64,000 nucleotides of DNA from Labia minor (GCA_963082975.1 OY720346.1:36979787-37043786); one strand, 5' to 3'. Shown: positions 20,397-33,396, counted from the stretch's first letter. The notes: generated by a model from the sequence alone, not told the origin. Numbers and translations: made by a program.

Positions 20397-20876
20397 AGTT
20401 GTTCAATAAGTTCGCGGGACGGAAATGAAGAAACCAATTTTTATATGTAAAAGTGACTTTATTATTCTCTCAGCGTTGTTTCCCTCAAGTTCAATACACT
20501 TATACCAACGGTCTTCTAATTTATTGACTGTAGTGGTTTTGGTCTGTAAAATATCCCTCCACGGCAACACTTAACTCTTCGTTTAAAGAATTGTTTTCCA
20601 GGGAGATATTGTTTGAGATGTGGGAAGAGCTAAATCTGGCGAATAGACTGGATGTTGCAACAATTCGTACTTCCATTCAGTTATTTTAGCAACCATTGTT
20701 CACATAGTTTTTTCAAACCCAAATTAACACTCAAAATATTGCTCACTGTGCCAATGTAAGGCCTAAAGCCTCTGTTAAATCTCTTTCAGTCAATCGACGG
20801 TCTTCTAATACAATATCTAGTATTTTTCCGATGATATTGAGGAATAGATGGTGTTCCGCGAACTTATTGAACAACC
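20397..20876 (-). mobile_element. Internally deleted mariner-like element
   Basis: TIRs start GTTGTTCAATAAGTTCGCGG on each side (20398 and, inverted, ending 20875), flanked by TA at 20395-20396 and 20877-20878. On the minus strand the remains of a mariner transposase are readable in pieces: VLEDRRLTERDLTEALGL (helix-turn-helix domain), LGLKKLCEQWL, HPVYSPDLAL, and C-terminal LEDRWYKCIELEGN. The catalytic core between is gone and frames are broken. About 480 bp against about 1.3 kb for a full mariner. Could be mobilised only by a related transposase. Confidence 0.85.
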
Positions 20877-22413
20877 TAGTATATAAGATTGTAGAGATTG
20901 GGTATTACTTAAATCAAATAAATATTAAATATTTTAAAACAAAAATTATCTCTAAACACATATGAGATATTTTTTTTAAATAAAGATTATTACAAATTTA
21001 GGTAGATAGGTAGGTATATCCAAAATGATTTTATAATATTAAATGATCTATGGTATCAATGGTTCTACATTTTAGTAAGGGTTAACCCATTTAATTTATA
21101 TAAATGGAAAGTAAGTTTCATAAAAAAAATTCAATTTTTAAAACCAAGATTTAATTTTTGTATATTACAAATATCTTATTGATTTTGGTTACCTCCTCCG
21201 GCACACACCATATTGTAAATCGATCCATTTTTTTATCTCACTTAATTATTATCAGAATAAATATAAACTCTTTCCATTTCGATGAATAAATCAAAACTAT
21301 ATCCTGTGATAAGCAAATGATAAATTAGAAACTTTGAATAAAATTAATAGTTTAAGATTTATCTTAAATGAGAGGTGAAGGAAATTTGCAAAATTGCAAA
21401 TATTGATGTAATAAAGACCAAACTAGGTAGTTATATCATTTCTTGTGCTCTTAGGGTTGATCTACGATTAGAATTCTCCCTTTCATTCCACAATCTTAAT
21501 TAAATTCTAAAATAAAATAAAAATACTACTTTCGGAAATGAAAGAGAAATATCTTCCCATTCTCATTAAGTAACATTTTATTTTTTTCTGAATTGTGAAA
21601 ATATATATTCTAAACAAATAAATTATTAGAAAATGATGATCCCGGGACATTAATAGAGTGAAATAAAAAGAAACATTCAGCTCTTTTACAAGGTAACAGT
21701 TTTTGTTATTTATTTATTATTTGATTTAAGTAATTTGATTATAATTATTTTTTTGTGTAGTAATAAAAGAGGGATTCAAAAGATTTCAACTATCTGATTA
21801 ATAAGTGTAATAAAATTTGAATAGGATGAAGGAAAAGGAAAGCAAAACCGTCAGTCAGCCTGTTACTTCACTTAATCACATTTCATAATTAATGGCCCGT
21901 GATGAGAGAAGAGCACTCGACGCGCTTGGGGGTCCTGGATAAGAGTGAGGGGTGGTGCAATTCAACCTCCTTAAAATATATTAGTAGGTGACTGTATATC
22001 TTCCATTTATTTAATTATAGCTACGATGAAATCAAATATTTTTAATGAACCAATCTTTTCAATATTCTGATATGAATAATTAAAATATCTATCTATTATT
22101 CTCATTTATTAGTTTTAATTTTTAAGTTACATTTTAATTTGAAAATAATAATTCTAGTAAATTTTGCATATATTAAAAAAGGAAAATGAATAATAGAAAA
22201 ATAAAAATTATTTAATATTTGTCAATCAAAATATAGGTTTATATGTTTATAATATTTTTACATCAATTGATTACTATATTATTATATATTGTAAAAATAT
22301 TACTTTCGAAATTCTCATTGGTTATTTATGGGTTGACATTGTTTTCTATTCGAAAATTACTGTGCCTCGGTGAAGATAGCCTAATACTCTTTGAAAAGTT
22401 TTCTTAATTAATC
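20877..22413. other. AT-rich DNA, nothing recognised
   Basis: A GC-richer patch at 21893-21970 is not coding in any recognisable way. Confidence 0.45.
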
Positions 22414-22915
22414 ATTTTTTACCGAGCGACGCTAGGAAGAGAAGGTATTGTTTTTTCACCTAATTTCACATGAAGAGATTTTTACATATCTCGACGAATC
22501 ATGCATGTTATTAACAGAAAAAAGTATTTTTAGCATGATGTCTATCCGTCTCTCCGTTGTTTATAGTCGTGTACAGCCTGAACGGCTGAACGGATTTTGA
22601 TAAAATTGAGTATATTTACTTAATGCATCAGTAGAATGAATTCATCAACTGTTGGTGTATATCCGGAAACAGGAAGTGGTAGTTTACAAAGTATTAATTT
22701 TATATTCATTGTCGGAAAGTTTTCACTTAAAATATTTTTGTAGAAATTAGAAATTGAGTAATTAAACTAAAAATAAAAACCAACATAATATAATTTAATC
22801 AATTTTTTAAAATATTTTTTTATACTTTATATATAAGTATATACCTATATATAATGTTTGGAAATTAATTTATTTCAAATCGTCGGTCGGTTCTATGCCT
22901 GCCACAGCTCAATTT
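22414..22915 (+). mobile_element. Helentron-like family B, subfamily 2 (B5)
   Basis: Starts TTTTTTACCGAGCGACGCTAG and ends CGTCGGTCGGTTCTATGCC, GCCACAGCTCAATTTT. It shares the first 270 bp with other B copies, then differs: GGTTTACAAAGTATTAATTTT, CATTGTCGGAAAG and a long AT-rich part that B7 also has. The 3' hairpin is weaker (one base of the GGCC core lost). Confidence 0.82.
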
Positions 22916-24249
22916 TTTTTGAAATAGCTGGCATTCATTGATAATTTCTATTTGAAATCCTTCATATTATATATAAAATTTTTTACATAATTTAATAACA
23001 GACTTCTTTAATCAACATAAATATACGAATAATAATTAAAATTGTTTAAATCTTGAATTAATATAATTATTTTTATATTTTACATTTAAAGAGAAATAAA
23101 AAATAGAAAAAGCTAACGGTAGTATTTGTATGAATCTATCCCACGGGATGTTGGAAAGAAGACAAGTCTCTTGGGGTAGGGTGGGGGTTGATTGTAGGGC
23201 CACGGACCCATCACCAGTTTCAATATTCCCATCTTGTCGGGCAAAAGAACAAAAAAAAAAAAAAAGAATCATACTGTAACACGTGCAGTTTTTCCTCGTA
23301 CGTGGCTCAATTCAATGATAAAATAAAAAAAAAACAAAAAAAAAAACTGAAAGTAAAATAAAATCACCAGATAATAATGTACGCGTTGCATCTGGTCGGC
23401 TTTAGGGGGTAAGGGGAGAGGGGTGAAAAGGGATGAAATTGCATTTGAACTCACTCAACAAAACAGGGGAAGGGGACGCAATGTACATCAAACCGCTTTT
23501 CCATAATAATTTGACACATCATTTTTACATTTTGTAAAACAAATGTATTTTTTTTTTTGTTTTTTTTTTAAAGCCAACCTTGGCTTTAATTTATTTTTAC
23601 TTTTTTTCAAACAAATACTAAATATTCAAAAAGAACAATTTTTTTTCCCATTTGATGATAAATACTTGGGGATTCTAATTTTGATTCCTTATTAACTGTC
23701 AACATCCGTTCCTTTGATGTTTTATAATTAAAACCCACTTTAAAAGTCAACTGAAGAATTACTAAAGAAATCGGATTGAAAAAATTACGTATTTGGAAAG
23801 AAATTTTAGGTAATATGTGGAAATGAAGAAAGACAACGAATATTACAAAATTTATTCTAATTATTTTTTAATTAATCATTTTTTATTAATTTTATTTAAG
23901 CATCAGTATAAGCAATATAAAAGAAATGTAGAATTAAAGTTATTTCTGAATTATGTGCTAATTTAATCATTGAAGTAGCTTGTCATCAATTTGTTCAAAA
24001 TTTTAAAAAATATTTTTTGTTTTAAATTTTAAAATTTTGAACAAATGTTATTAATTACGTGACAGTTCAATTGAACTTTCTTTTTCCTCCACCGATTATG
24101 ATGTCACAGCCAAAATGCGCATAAAGATACGGAAAACAATAAGCTTGAGATTCTAATTAAAAATTCTTATTACATTTTATATCTTTTAAATTTAATTTTA
24201 GACTACGGTTACACTTGATGTAAACTTGATGCGATCGGACGAATTCGTC
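22916..24249. other. AT-rich DNA, nothing recognised
   Basis: Contains GC-richer patches at 23115-23245 and 23380-23475 without known motifs. Short open frames there lack recognisable content. Confidence 0.45.
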
Positions 24250-24421
24250 AGAACAATCAAACTGTGCATTGGCATTTAGAGTGACTAAAATGATTTCTCT
24301 TCTAAAAATAACTAAACCCGAGGTACTACCGACAGGTTATAAGGTACCATCAGTGCACAACAGTTTGAGAACTTATGATCTAGAATAAACACTCTCATTC
24401 CCAATGCACAGTTTGGTTGTT
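24250..24421. repeat. Inverted-repeat element (MITE-like)
   Basis: GAACAATCAAACTGTGCATT at 24250 pairs with AATGCACAGTTTGGTTGTTC ending at 24421, and the symmetry continues weakly into CACTCT. The outer boundary is probably wider: sequence from about 24199 (GACTACGGTTACACTTG) looks like the end of a MITE, but no right partner was found. Confidence 0.6.
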
Positions 24422-25240
24422 CACCTCCCGGGTCTGGAAAAGGGATTTTTAGCTAGCTTTATCTATAGGAAGGTGTCAACCCAGCCTCCGGGATTAAAAT
24501 TGGCAAACTACTTGATAAAAAAGTAGCGCTTCCGATCAAGAAAATCAAGGTAAAGGTTGTTAGGACCCGCTCTACTGATCAAAGGACACCTAATTAAAAT
24601 AACCGACTTGATAGGCCCTGTACTTGAGTAAGATATACAAAAGTCAGTTTTTTTTAATATTATTACATATTTATGATAAGTGCAAAACATTGAAATTAAA
24701 TTTTCATAATTAATCAAAAATAGATCATAGATTACTAATGAACGATTTCAATTTCTCGTGACTATACTATACTAAAATAATAATATATAATTAATATTCA
24801 TTATATATGCTTGAACAATTTTGAAATGGCAATAATCAACTTTTACTTGAAAATACAAGACATGCTCTGACTAATTAAATTCCCATTGGAAAGGGAACTT
24901 TATCTAGAGTAAACATATTATACTTATCTAGTAATATTATATTCTATTGTATTTAATTAATAATAAAACTATTACATCTATATCTCTCTAAAAAAATTTG
25001 AAAGATTATAGTTGTGTCAATATCAAATATATACCTCGATCAAACCCCTTCCAATTAATTCCTATCTTCTCTTGGAACCTTTATTCCTTTCTAGATATTA
25101 TATATATTTGAAAAGAAAATAAGTAGTTGGTAAATATGTTAGTTTAGTGTTCTCTATGTCTAATTTTATGTTAAATTTTGTCGTTTGTTTTAATCGTGTT
25201 TTAAGTAAAATTCTTCTTATAATTTGCACTTACAACTGTA
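24422..25240. other. AT-rich DNA, nothing recognised
   Basis: A GC-richer part (24422-24620) follows the inverted-repeat element and may be part of the same unit. No gene supported. Confidence 0.4.
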
Positions 25241-25391
25241 TTTAAAACCAGGGGTGGCCACACTTGGTGATACTTAGAGCCATATTGAAAAATCGAAAAT
25301 ATTACCTTTTTTTGTGTGATGACTTTAAATTTTTTAATTGAGCTACAATAAACTCGAAAAGAGCGAGGGTTTGGCCACCGTTGTTTAAAAG
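25241..25391 (-). mobile_element. hAT-type MITE with target duplication
   Basis: The element is 25249-25383. Ends are CAGGGGTGGCCACACTTGG and TTTGGCCACCGTTG. Flanks TTTAAAAC (25241-25248) and TTTAAAAG (25384-25391) agree at 7 of 8 bases, the target length expected for hAT. It is a shortened reverse copy of the element at 3813-4105. Confidence 0.8.
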
Positions 25392-25458
25392 TATCAATCA
25401 ACTAATAAAGGGCACACAATTTGGCTAAACATTTTATATATTCCCTTCTTACTAGAGA

Positions 25459-25648
25459 TTAGTTTAGAACATTCTTTCCCAAGATGGGGCCCACAGAGGG
25501 CAATTCGAAAATGGACTCGACACGAGTTAAACCCTTTTTAATATTAAAAATTATGTATATGTTACATAGGGGGGGGGGGGGCATAAGAATTTTAGAACGA
25601 CTTAGGTGGGGCTTGGCACAAAATAGGTTGGGAAACACCGGTTTAGAA
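25459..25648. mobile_element. hAT-like MITE, decayed
   Basis: Left end AACATTCTTTCCCAAGATGG then GGCCCAC; right end GGGGCTTGGCACAAAATAGG then TTGGGAAACACCGG. These are imperfect inverted versions of the GTGTTTCCCAAC...GGGGCCC ends found in hAT MITEs. A G run of 13 lies at 25569-25581. Confidence 0.55.
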
Positions 25649-25848
25649 CATATAATTTTATGAATAAATTTTATATGTAAAAGTAGATACAATTTTTTTT
25701 TTTGTAAATAATATATTAAAAATCATACAAGTTGTAGTTTTATCAACAATACAATTTTATTTCATTACTTTACTAGTATTTGATACTTGTTGAACTTATA
25801 ATAAAACTTTATATTTTTTTTCCTTTAAAATTGGCGATTCCAAGAATC

Positions 25849-25902
25849 ATCTTGTTACCCCTCAGAGGGTGGCGACCCACGATTTTCAACATCATTGATC
25901 TA
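25849..25902 (-). mobile_element. hAT MITE end fragment
   Basis: On the minus strand: GATGTTGAAAATCGTGGGTC, GCCACCCTCTGAGGGGTAAC. This resembles the GGTTCTCAACCTGTGGGTCGCGACCCC end of hAT MITEs. Only one end is seen. Confidence 0.5.
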
Positions 25903-25905
25903 TAT

Positions 25906-28900
25906 ATTTGATTCTATCTAGGTCAACTACAATATATCAATTTATAAAAATATTTTCTCCATACCACCCAAAATAAAAAATGATTATAACATTTAGAAAC
26001 TTTTATGTTTTGTTGTTATTATTATTATTTATGGTGTTTTTTTTTTTGTTTTTGTTTTTATAGGTATAGCTTATTCGTGAATAAGTTTTCACGCAAATAA
26101 AAGATTAAATGGGGAATTTGTTACGAATAACACACCTGTGGTTTTTTGGTTATCTTTCATTTTTCTTTTTGTTTTTTTTTTTTTTTTTTATAGAATATTT
26201 ACCACTAATATCTTATTTTATAACATCATATTAGCAGGAAATATCAATCAATCATTCTACAATTTCCGAATTGTCATCAAAATATTTTCCAAAAGTTTAT
26301 AAAAAATTAAAACTAAAGATTGTAAATAAAAATAAAAATCATTATCTAAATTGAAAAAAAAAGTTTTGGTTTTTCTCTAGAGATTTTAGTTTTTTAAAAA
26401 ATAATAAATATTCTAATCTTTTTACTTATAATAATAAATGAAATGAAATAATCTTAATATTTAAATTAATTTAATAAATATTATTTGTATAAATTTAATT
26501 ATTTTCATTATATAATAAATTGTATATGTATCATGAATTAAATAAAATTAAAAATAAAATTTATTCAAAATGAATAATCATAATCAATATATAAAATTCT
26601 TTTTATTTTAATTATATAATTATCTTATTTAATATTATTATTATTTTGTTAATGTGTTTAATTTTAAATATGAAACAAAATACTTTTCTACAACTCATGG
26701 ATTAAAATTAAAATCTTTTCCAATGATCAGCTAAATTTACTATTCGTTTATCAATGCCTCATGAATAAAATACTTAAATAAAAAACAAATTACATTCTAT
26801 CATTAAATATAAATTTGTCTTTGAAAAATGTTTTTTAATTACCAATGGAATTCAAATATTTAGAATGAATTCGTAGAAGAGTTAAATGAGAATCTACTTT
26901 TTATTGTATATAGCAAATGAATATACAATTAGGTGGATAATATATATATATATATATATATAGGAAAATTATACATATTCGATTTGCATATGTGCAAATT
27001 TGCACAATAAATTTAGAATTTATAGTCAATATTTTATGGATTCAGAAATGTAATTTTTTATATAATTTTAAAAGTTTTTATTAAAATTTTAAAAATTATT
27101 CATATTTAATATAAATTAATTAAAAATTAAATATATGGTCTTTTGATAAATCTTAATTCATATCTTTGATTATAATTCAAAAAATCCTAAATTTCATTAA
27201 AAGTCACACTTTATTTATAAGAATATTAAAAAATAAAAATATATATGGGCCAATTAAACATAAATGATAAAATTAAAACCAAAATGGTGATAATAGAGTT
27301 AAAATTATTTAAAAAATATATTAATACAAAAAAGAGTGTGCACATATTTTTATAATCATTTTTTTCTTTTATTTCTAGTGTTTAATATTACTTAATATAA
27401 ACAATTTTTTTTCCATTACATCATCTACTAAATTTATATTCTTTTTATCATTTTTCTTTGATATGTTTAATTTAAATAGAAAAAAATTATATCCGGTCAG
27501 AAGTCTATGATGACAAATTTAGTCTAAAATTTTTTATAATCATCAACTTCTTAATATTATTATTTAAATCACATGTAAATATTTATCTGAATTAGAGGAA
27601 TGTTGTCAATTGCATCTAAAATAGACATTCTAATTTATTCCAATAGAAAATGAAATGAAAAACTTCTTTCTTGAAAGATATTCTATTCAATAGAATGAAG
27701 CATTTTATTTATCGTATGCTGATCCTATGATTCTAATGTTATTTCAACTATATTTAAAAAAATAAATATTTATTTAATTAATGGAAAAGTCCGATAGAGG
27801 TATAAAAAAATTGCCATCTATCGTAGTCAATGCGGTTCAATGAATTTTTAAACAAAAAAAAAAAATTAAATAAATAAATAAAAAGAATATTGGGTATTCG
27901 ATACACGTACAAATGTGAAATTCAATAAATGTTAGTTATTTCAAATACTTGGAAGAAAAATAAAAATAAAAGAAAAGAAGGTAAAAGGGTTAAGTAGATT
28001 TCTTTTGGCATTCCTTCTTGTAAATGAATATTGTTTTCCAATCATTCGGTTAAATTTTATTATTCTCACTTTTGTTCTCTAACACATTACATTATTTTGA
28101 TTAGTCAAAGTGTAAACAAATTTTATAAATTATGTTTATCCTCTGATTGAGAGAAAGGATGCTTATCTCACAAAAATAATTTAATGAATATATAATCGTC
28201 CATATTTTAGTAAACAAAAAACAAGAGAGAAATTGTTAGGGGGAAGGGTTGTTGTTTTGTTCAATTTTATGAATATGGTGAAAAATGGAGGGCACGATGT
28301 AAGCAATTATTTTTTTTTTAATTTTTTTCATATAAACCTTTTAAACAGTGTAATTGAGATCTCAGTATTTGTATAGTTGCGGTCGCCAAAAATTTTACAA
28401 TTTATATAATTTTGCTTATTAACAAAACTTGATGATTTAATTTCTAAGAAACGATATCTAATGTAAATAAGATTAATAAAAAAAAATGTCTAGAATAATC
28501 TAAATGAATTTAGTTTCCATGCTTATAAATTTTTCAAATAATAAAAATGTCTTATGTCTATAAATTGAAAATTCAAATTATAGCCCTGGAATTTGCAAAA
28601 ATTCTCTTGCAATATATGTGGCGACCTCACAATTTTTTTTTATAAATATTAGTGTTCCTAGTTGTTCAAACCAAAATGTTGGAGAAACCCAGATTTAATA
28701 TAAAAATATTTTTTTTTTTAATCAATTTATGACCAAATCAACAATTCCTTATGGATGCTATATTTTCTTTTCTATCAAAAGTAAGAACTTTCCAAATACA
28801 TACAGCACTGAAGGAGGAGGAGTTTGAACTCCCTTAGAGCTTTTGAACTACTTTATATTTATTTTATCGTCAAATAAAATATTTCTATTTCTATTGTAAT

Positions 28901-30785
28901 GGAAATTTATTATATATATAGTTTAACATTAAATATTTATTTATTTTATTTATATTTATTTCAACATCAAAGAATCTAATTCTATATTTAAAAATTCAAT
29001 TCATGTTTTCTAGAGTATCTTCATGAAAAACAATATTCAATGATAAATATTTTTTGCTTTTAAAAAGAGATATGTTTCTATAATAGGACCGAAGATATAA
29101 TTTTTGTTTTAATATTTTCAAAAAATCCACACTAAAATTACAATAGATAGAAGTAACTAACTTTAATATTTTAGATATTAGATATTTAGATGTTATTTGA
29201 TTGAAACAAGTATTTTATTAATATTTTTATAATTGTTATTTCAACTACAATTATTAATAGAAGAGTCTTTAATTGAGTTTAGAATCTATTTTATTTTTTA
29301 TTCCATGATTAATTTTGGATTAAGGCCGGATTTCTGTGGAGACGATGATACTATTCGAAATGTCCCGGGAGATAAAATCCTTTTGAAGTGATGCTGTTCG
29401 AAGCGAGAAAGGCGTTAAGTGAATGGAATAGAGCTCAAGAGCTTCTCAGCAATGGTTACAGAAATATTTCATGGAAATAAAATGGATGCAAGTGCACTTG
29501 ATGTTCAAAGCCACTCTTACTAATTAAAATGTTTATACCCCTACACCCAAACTAGCCCGTGAATGGATTATGTATAAAATTCAAATATGAAAAAAATAAA
29601 TAAATAAAACACAAAAAATAATAATAAAAATAAGATGAAATATATATATAATTTACAATTGTGTAAATTAAATTTATACTTTAATATGTCAATTGTAATG
29701 TTTAATAAAATAATAAATTTGCAGGTTATGAATTGTTTAAAGTTAAGTGAAAATTTAAAATTAATAACACTAAATTAAAATCTCACTAAATATTAAAAAT
29801 TTTATTTTAGAACTTAATTAAAAATGATATAAAATAAACAAATAAATGATCAATTTAATTTATAATTTTTAATAATATGTATGACCTGAATTGACCTTAA
29901 AACAATTTCATATATTATTGATTTTTTATTTATTTCTCAATAAAATTGAATAAAATATTAATCTTACATTAAATTCTTCCTTCCTTGTAAATATGATATA
30001 TTAAATAATTTCAAAAAATATGTTAGTTTAAAAAATTAATTTATGTTCTTTTGAAATCAATTATAAAAAAAATAATTTACTATAAATCATTTATAATTTG
30101 ATTTTTTAATAAATATTTAATACTTGATAATATATTAAATATTTTATTGTTCATTTTTTTTTATTTATTTTATCCATTAAATTGAATTGAAACTATTATC
30201 TAATTGAATATTCTTGAAAGTATTTAAATATTTATTTATTTTTTTATGTTGGCTATTAGTTTTAATTACAAGTTCTTAATGTCAAACAAACATAAGTATT
30301 ATTAGCATATCATATTTCAAGTATAATTTTCGATTCTTATGTAAATAACTCGTATTAATAATATGATAAATTATATGTAATACTTCTTGAGAAATGTGAA
30401 AATTTAATTAAAGTAGAATAAAAAGTCCAGAAGATATTAGAAGATTTTTGATATTTAAATTGCTAATTATACTTATTAATATTTCATAAACAACCAAATC
30501 AGAATTTTAATTTTCTAATATAATTTAAAAAAGAATAAATATTAATAAGTAATATTAATACATTGTTTGATTGATAATGATAATAATAAGAAAAATATAA
30601 AAATAAATTTATTAAGAAATTAATGAAAATATTTTTAATTTCAAAGATTTACTAGGTGAAGTGATAATCAATAAATACAAATTTTAAGAAAGTTTTGATA
30701 AAAAACAATCTGAATTTTAAAATTAAAATTTATATTTTTATATTATAAATCATAAATGGTATAAGTATATAGTTAAATAAACTAT
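25906..30785. other. Long AT-rich stretch without recognisable genes or repeats
   Basis: Almost 4.9 kb. It holds a TA run at about 26940-26962 and long A/T homopolymers. The single GC-richer island is 29320-29545, containing a 29-residue frame (MLFEARKALSEWNRAQELL...) of unknown meaning. This is the least transposon-derived part of the window. Confidence 0.5.
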
Positions 30786-30967
30786 ATTTTTACCATCTCG
30801 TCAGAGATAGTACTGCGATCACGAAAATTTTCGATGTCGAGATTTTGATGTTTTTATACGGTTTGAATTACTTTTCACTAAGGTTAAGGTTGTCTCTCTG
30901 TGTGTGTGTGTACACAAGATTACACTAAAAACGGTTTGAGCTATATTAATGAAATTTGGTATGTATA
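30786..30967 (+). mobile_element. Helentron-like family A 5' end (A5)
   Basis: TTTTTACCATCTCGTCAGAGA, then ATCACGAAAATTTTCGATGT, the GT microsatellite (about 30899-30911) and AATGAAATTTGGTAT, where it breaks off. 3' truncated. Confidence 0.85.
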
Positions 30968-31095
30968 TTTAATATACATTTCAATTATATTTATCCTTCA
31001 TTCAATCAACACAAATTTTGATTTTAATTCAAAGATAATTTATGAATTTATCTTATATTGAATTTTATTGATCTTGTTGTATTGATTTTTCAATC

Positions 31096-31718
31096 ATTTT
31101 TTACTATCGAACCAGAGAGAGTAATGCATTCACGAAAATTTTCAATTTCTGGATTTTGATGTTTTTATACGTCTTGAAGGTCCCTGAGTCATTTTCACTA
31201 AGGTAGAGAAAAATGTCTGACAATAAGTGTGTGTGTGTGTAGGTATGTAGACAAGATTACGCTAAAAACGGTTTGAGCTAGAATAATGAAATTTGGGACA
31301 CGGACATTATTCAAAATTCGTAGTTTTCTATCAACTTTTGAGAAATGTAGCTCATACGAAAGTGGGTCATGACCTACCACGTTTTCGTTTTTTTCCTCTA
31401 AACTGACCGTCAAATTTAAGATATATGTTTGGTGGTTTTTCACATGATTAAAATATGTATAAAACTGCTATATATAGAATTTCAGTTTGATTGAATCCCT
31501 GAAAGTACCGGAGTTAATTTCTTAACACTGTAAATCACGCGCCAACACGTGACGTGGTGCCATCAACAAAGAGCCTAACACGCGCTCGATTAATCAATAT
31601 TATTTATTAATTTTAACTTATATAATTTATAATTTTAATTAAATTTAAATATAATATATGTGTTAATTAATTCAATTGAAATATGCGAGTAGTCGAGTGG
31701 AGACACTCCAGATTTTTT
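31096..31718 (+). mobile_element. Helentron-like family A copy (A6), near full length
   Basis: Begins TTTTTTACTATCGAACCAGAG and ends ATGCGAGTAGTCGAGTGGAG, CACTCCAGATTTTTTTT. It has every family A block in order: ATCACGAAAATTTTC-like start, GGTCCCTGAGTCATTTTCAC, GT microsatellite, ATTCAAAATTCGTAGTTTTC, GTGCCATCAACAAAGAGCC, AT-rich part, 3' hairpin. About 620 bp; the best reference copy of the family. The short open frame on the other strand (31198-31443) is a by-product. Confidence 0.9.
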
Positions 31719-32877
31719 TTTCTTTTTTAAAACAAGATTTATATGAACATTAAAGAAAGTTTATATTTTTCTATAATAAAGGGGACGGCAAAATTTGGAT
31801 ATTACTGAATTATATTAACGAGAAGTGCATATGATGATGCAGGGAAGTGGTGATTGTTTTAAATCAAAAAATCACTTCTCTCCAAAAATCATTTCTACTT
31901 GATTGAAATCAATAAAATACAAAAAAATATTAATTTTTAATTTTTTTTTAAATTATAGATAAGTACATACATTACAACTGTCAAGTTGTAAATTATATAC
32001 ATAATTATTGAAGATGTAAAAAAGTTTTGGTTGCTTTTTCTGTCAATATCAAAGTAATAAATCTGTTAATTTTGAATTTCCTTTACGGAAATTAATTTCT
32101 CCTGGGAATTAAATCAAAGATGGGGTGTTATCCCTTGTCTAAAAAGAAAATAGAGTATATATATATATACTCTATATATTGGATATGAGTAGTGAAAATG
32201 CATGAATAAAGCGAGTAAAGAATATTCTTTCCTTTTTTGTCTATTTTTTATTCTCTTCCCATTTTTTGTAAGATCGAATAGTTTCCCTCACCCCCTCCCC
32301 CACACCCCAAGTTCAAGATTCTCAACACAAACTCTGTCGGAACGACTAATAAGAATTCCGGAAAAGAAGAAATTTCATCTTGGGAATTAAACCCGGGCGC
32401 GAGAAAAAGGAATGGGTAGGGAGAAGAGAAAGAGCGGCTGATCGAGAGGAAGTCTCTCTTGCCTCGCCTTGGGGCCCTTTTCTGATTCGTTGATTTGTAG
32501 ACGAACACCGATGAGGGACATCCTTTTTTTATTCATTTATCAAAAATTTTACTAGCTCGTCTTATCAACTTTTTGAATTCTCTCGAAAAGAAAATCACAA
32601 AGAAAGAAGAAATAAAGACAATTTTATATTATGTATTTAGTAGCATATATAAATTCTAAAAAGATCTGCATAAAGATTTAAAGACATTCGAAGGATCATC
32701 ATATCGTCAAATTATCTTTTATTTTAGGGAATCCCAGTAGACAAGATTAATTTAGTGGTTTCACTAGTTACCAACTTAACGAAGATAAATTCACAAATAG
32801 TTTCCAATATTCAATTTTGAAACTATTATTCACTCAAAAGTTAAATTATATTTTATCCATTATATAATAATTATATA
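31719..32877. other. AT-rich DNA with a short GC-richer patch
   Basis: A perfect palindrome ATAGAGTATATATATATATA...ACTCTAT lies at about 32150-32174. A C- and G-rich patch at 32285-32480 has open frames on both strands, each without known motifs. Confidence 0.45.
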
Positions 32878-33396
32878 TTGGAGGTGGCTTGGCCGAGAGT
32901 GTAGCGTGGCAATCTTCTACACAAGAAGTCAGCGTTCGATTCTAACCAAGAACTGATTTTTCTAATAAATTCAATTTATCACCAGCTGCCTCCGGCACCA
33001 GGAACTGACAAGCCCTGGTTCTATACAACTCTGCACCAGCAGGACTACTTCAAAAACAAGCATGCATAAGCAATAATGGATCGTGATGAGAATAACTCCA
33101 GGTGGTACCAATCCACCCATCACCTGGAGGATCCGAATCTTCACAAGCAGACAAAAAGAAGAATAAAGTTAACACCTAAAGAACATTCATATATGGGCCC
33201 ACCTAACATCAATACCCTATTCAAGCAACAATGGTTCGTGATGAGAATAACACCGGATCTTCACGAGCACACAAAAAAAGAAAAATGAAGTTAACACCTA
33301 ACATTCATATATGGGCACATTTAACATCAATACCCTTGTATATGGGAGCATTGAGTGATCCTAGATGGTCCAAACGCAAATAATAATAATAATTAT
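32878..33396 (+). mobile_element. tRNA-derived SINE
   Basis: The head resembles a tRNA: box A region TGGCTTGGCCGAGAGTG, a CTTC/GAAG anticodon stem with loop TACACAA (anticodon place reads CAC), and box B GCGTTCGATTC. The body contains two related units (from about 33076 and 33229) each with CGTGATGAGAATAAC, GTTAACACCTAA and CATTCATATATGGGC. The tail is GATCCTAGATGGTCCAAACG, CAAATAATAATAATAAT. The tail type recurs in the SINE at 62183-62316. Transcription would be by RNA polymerase III; movement needs another element's RT. A 70-residue frame at 33076-33288 has no independent support. Confidence 0.75.

Noticed and set aside
26041..26064. T-rich tract ending TATAG|GTATAG as another recursive splice site
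   Set aside because: The donor half is poor (GTATAG) and the acceptor is TAG within a homopolymer-like T tract, which is common by chance here.
32248..32508. Overlapping open frames on both strands in a GC-richer patch
   Set aside because: Low-complexity content (serine, proline, phenylalanine runs), no motif, and neither strand is favoured.
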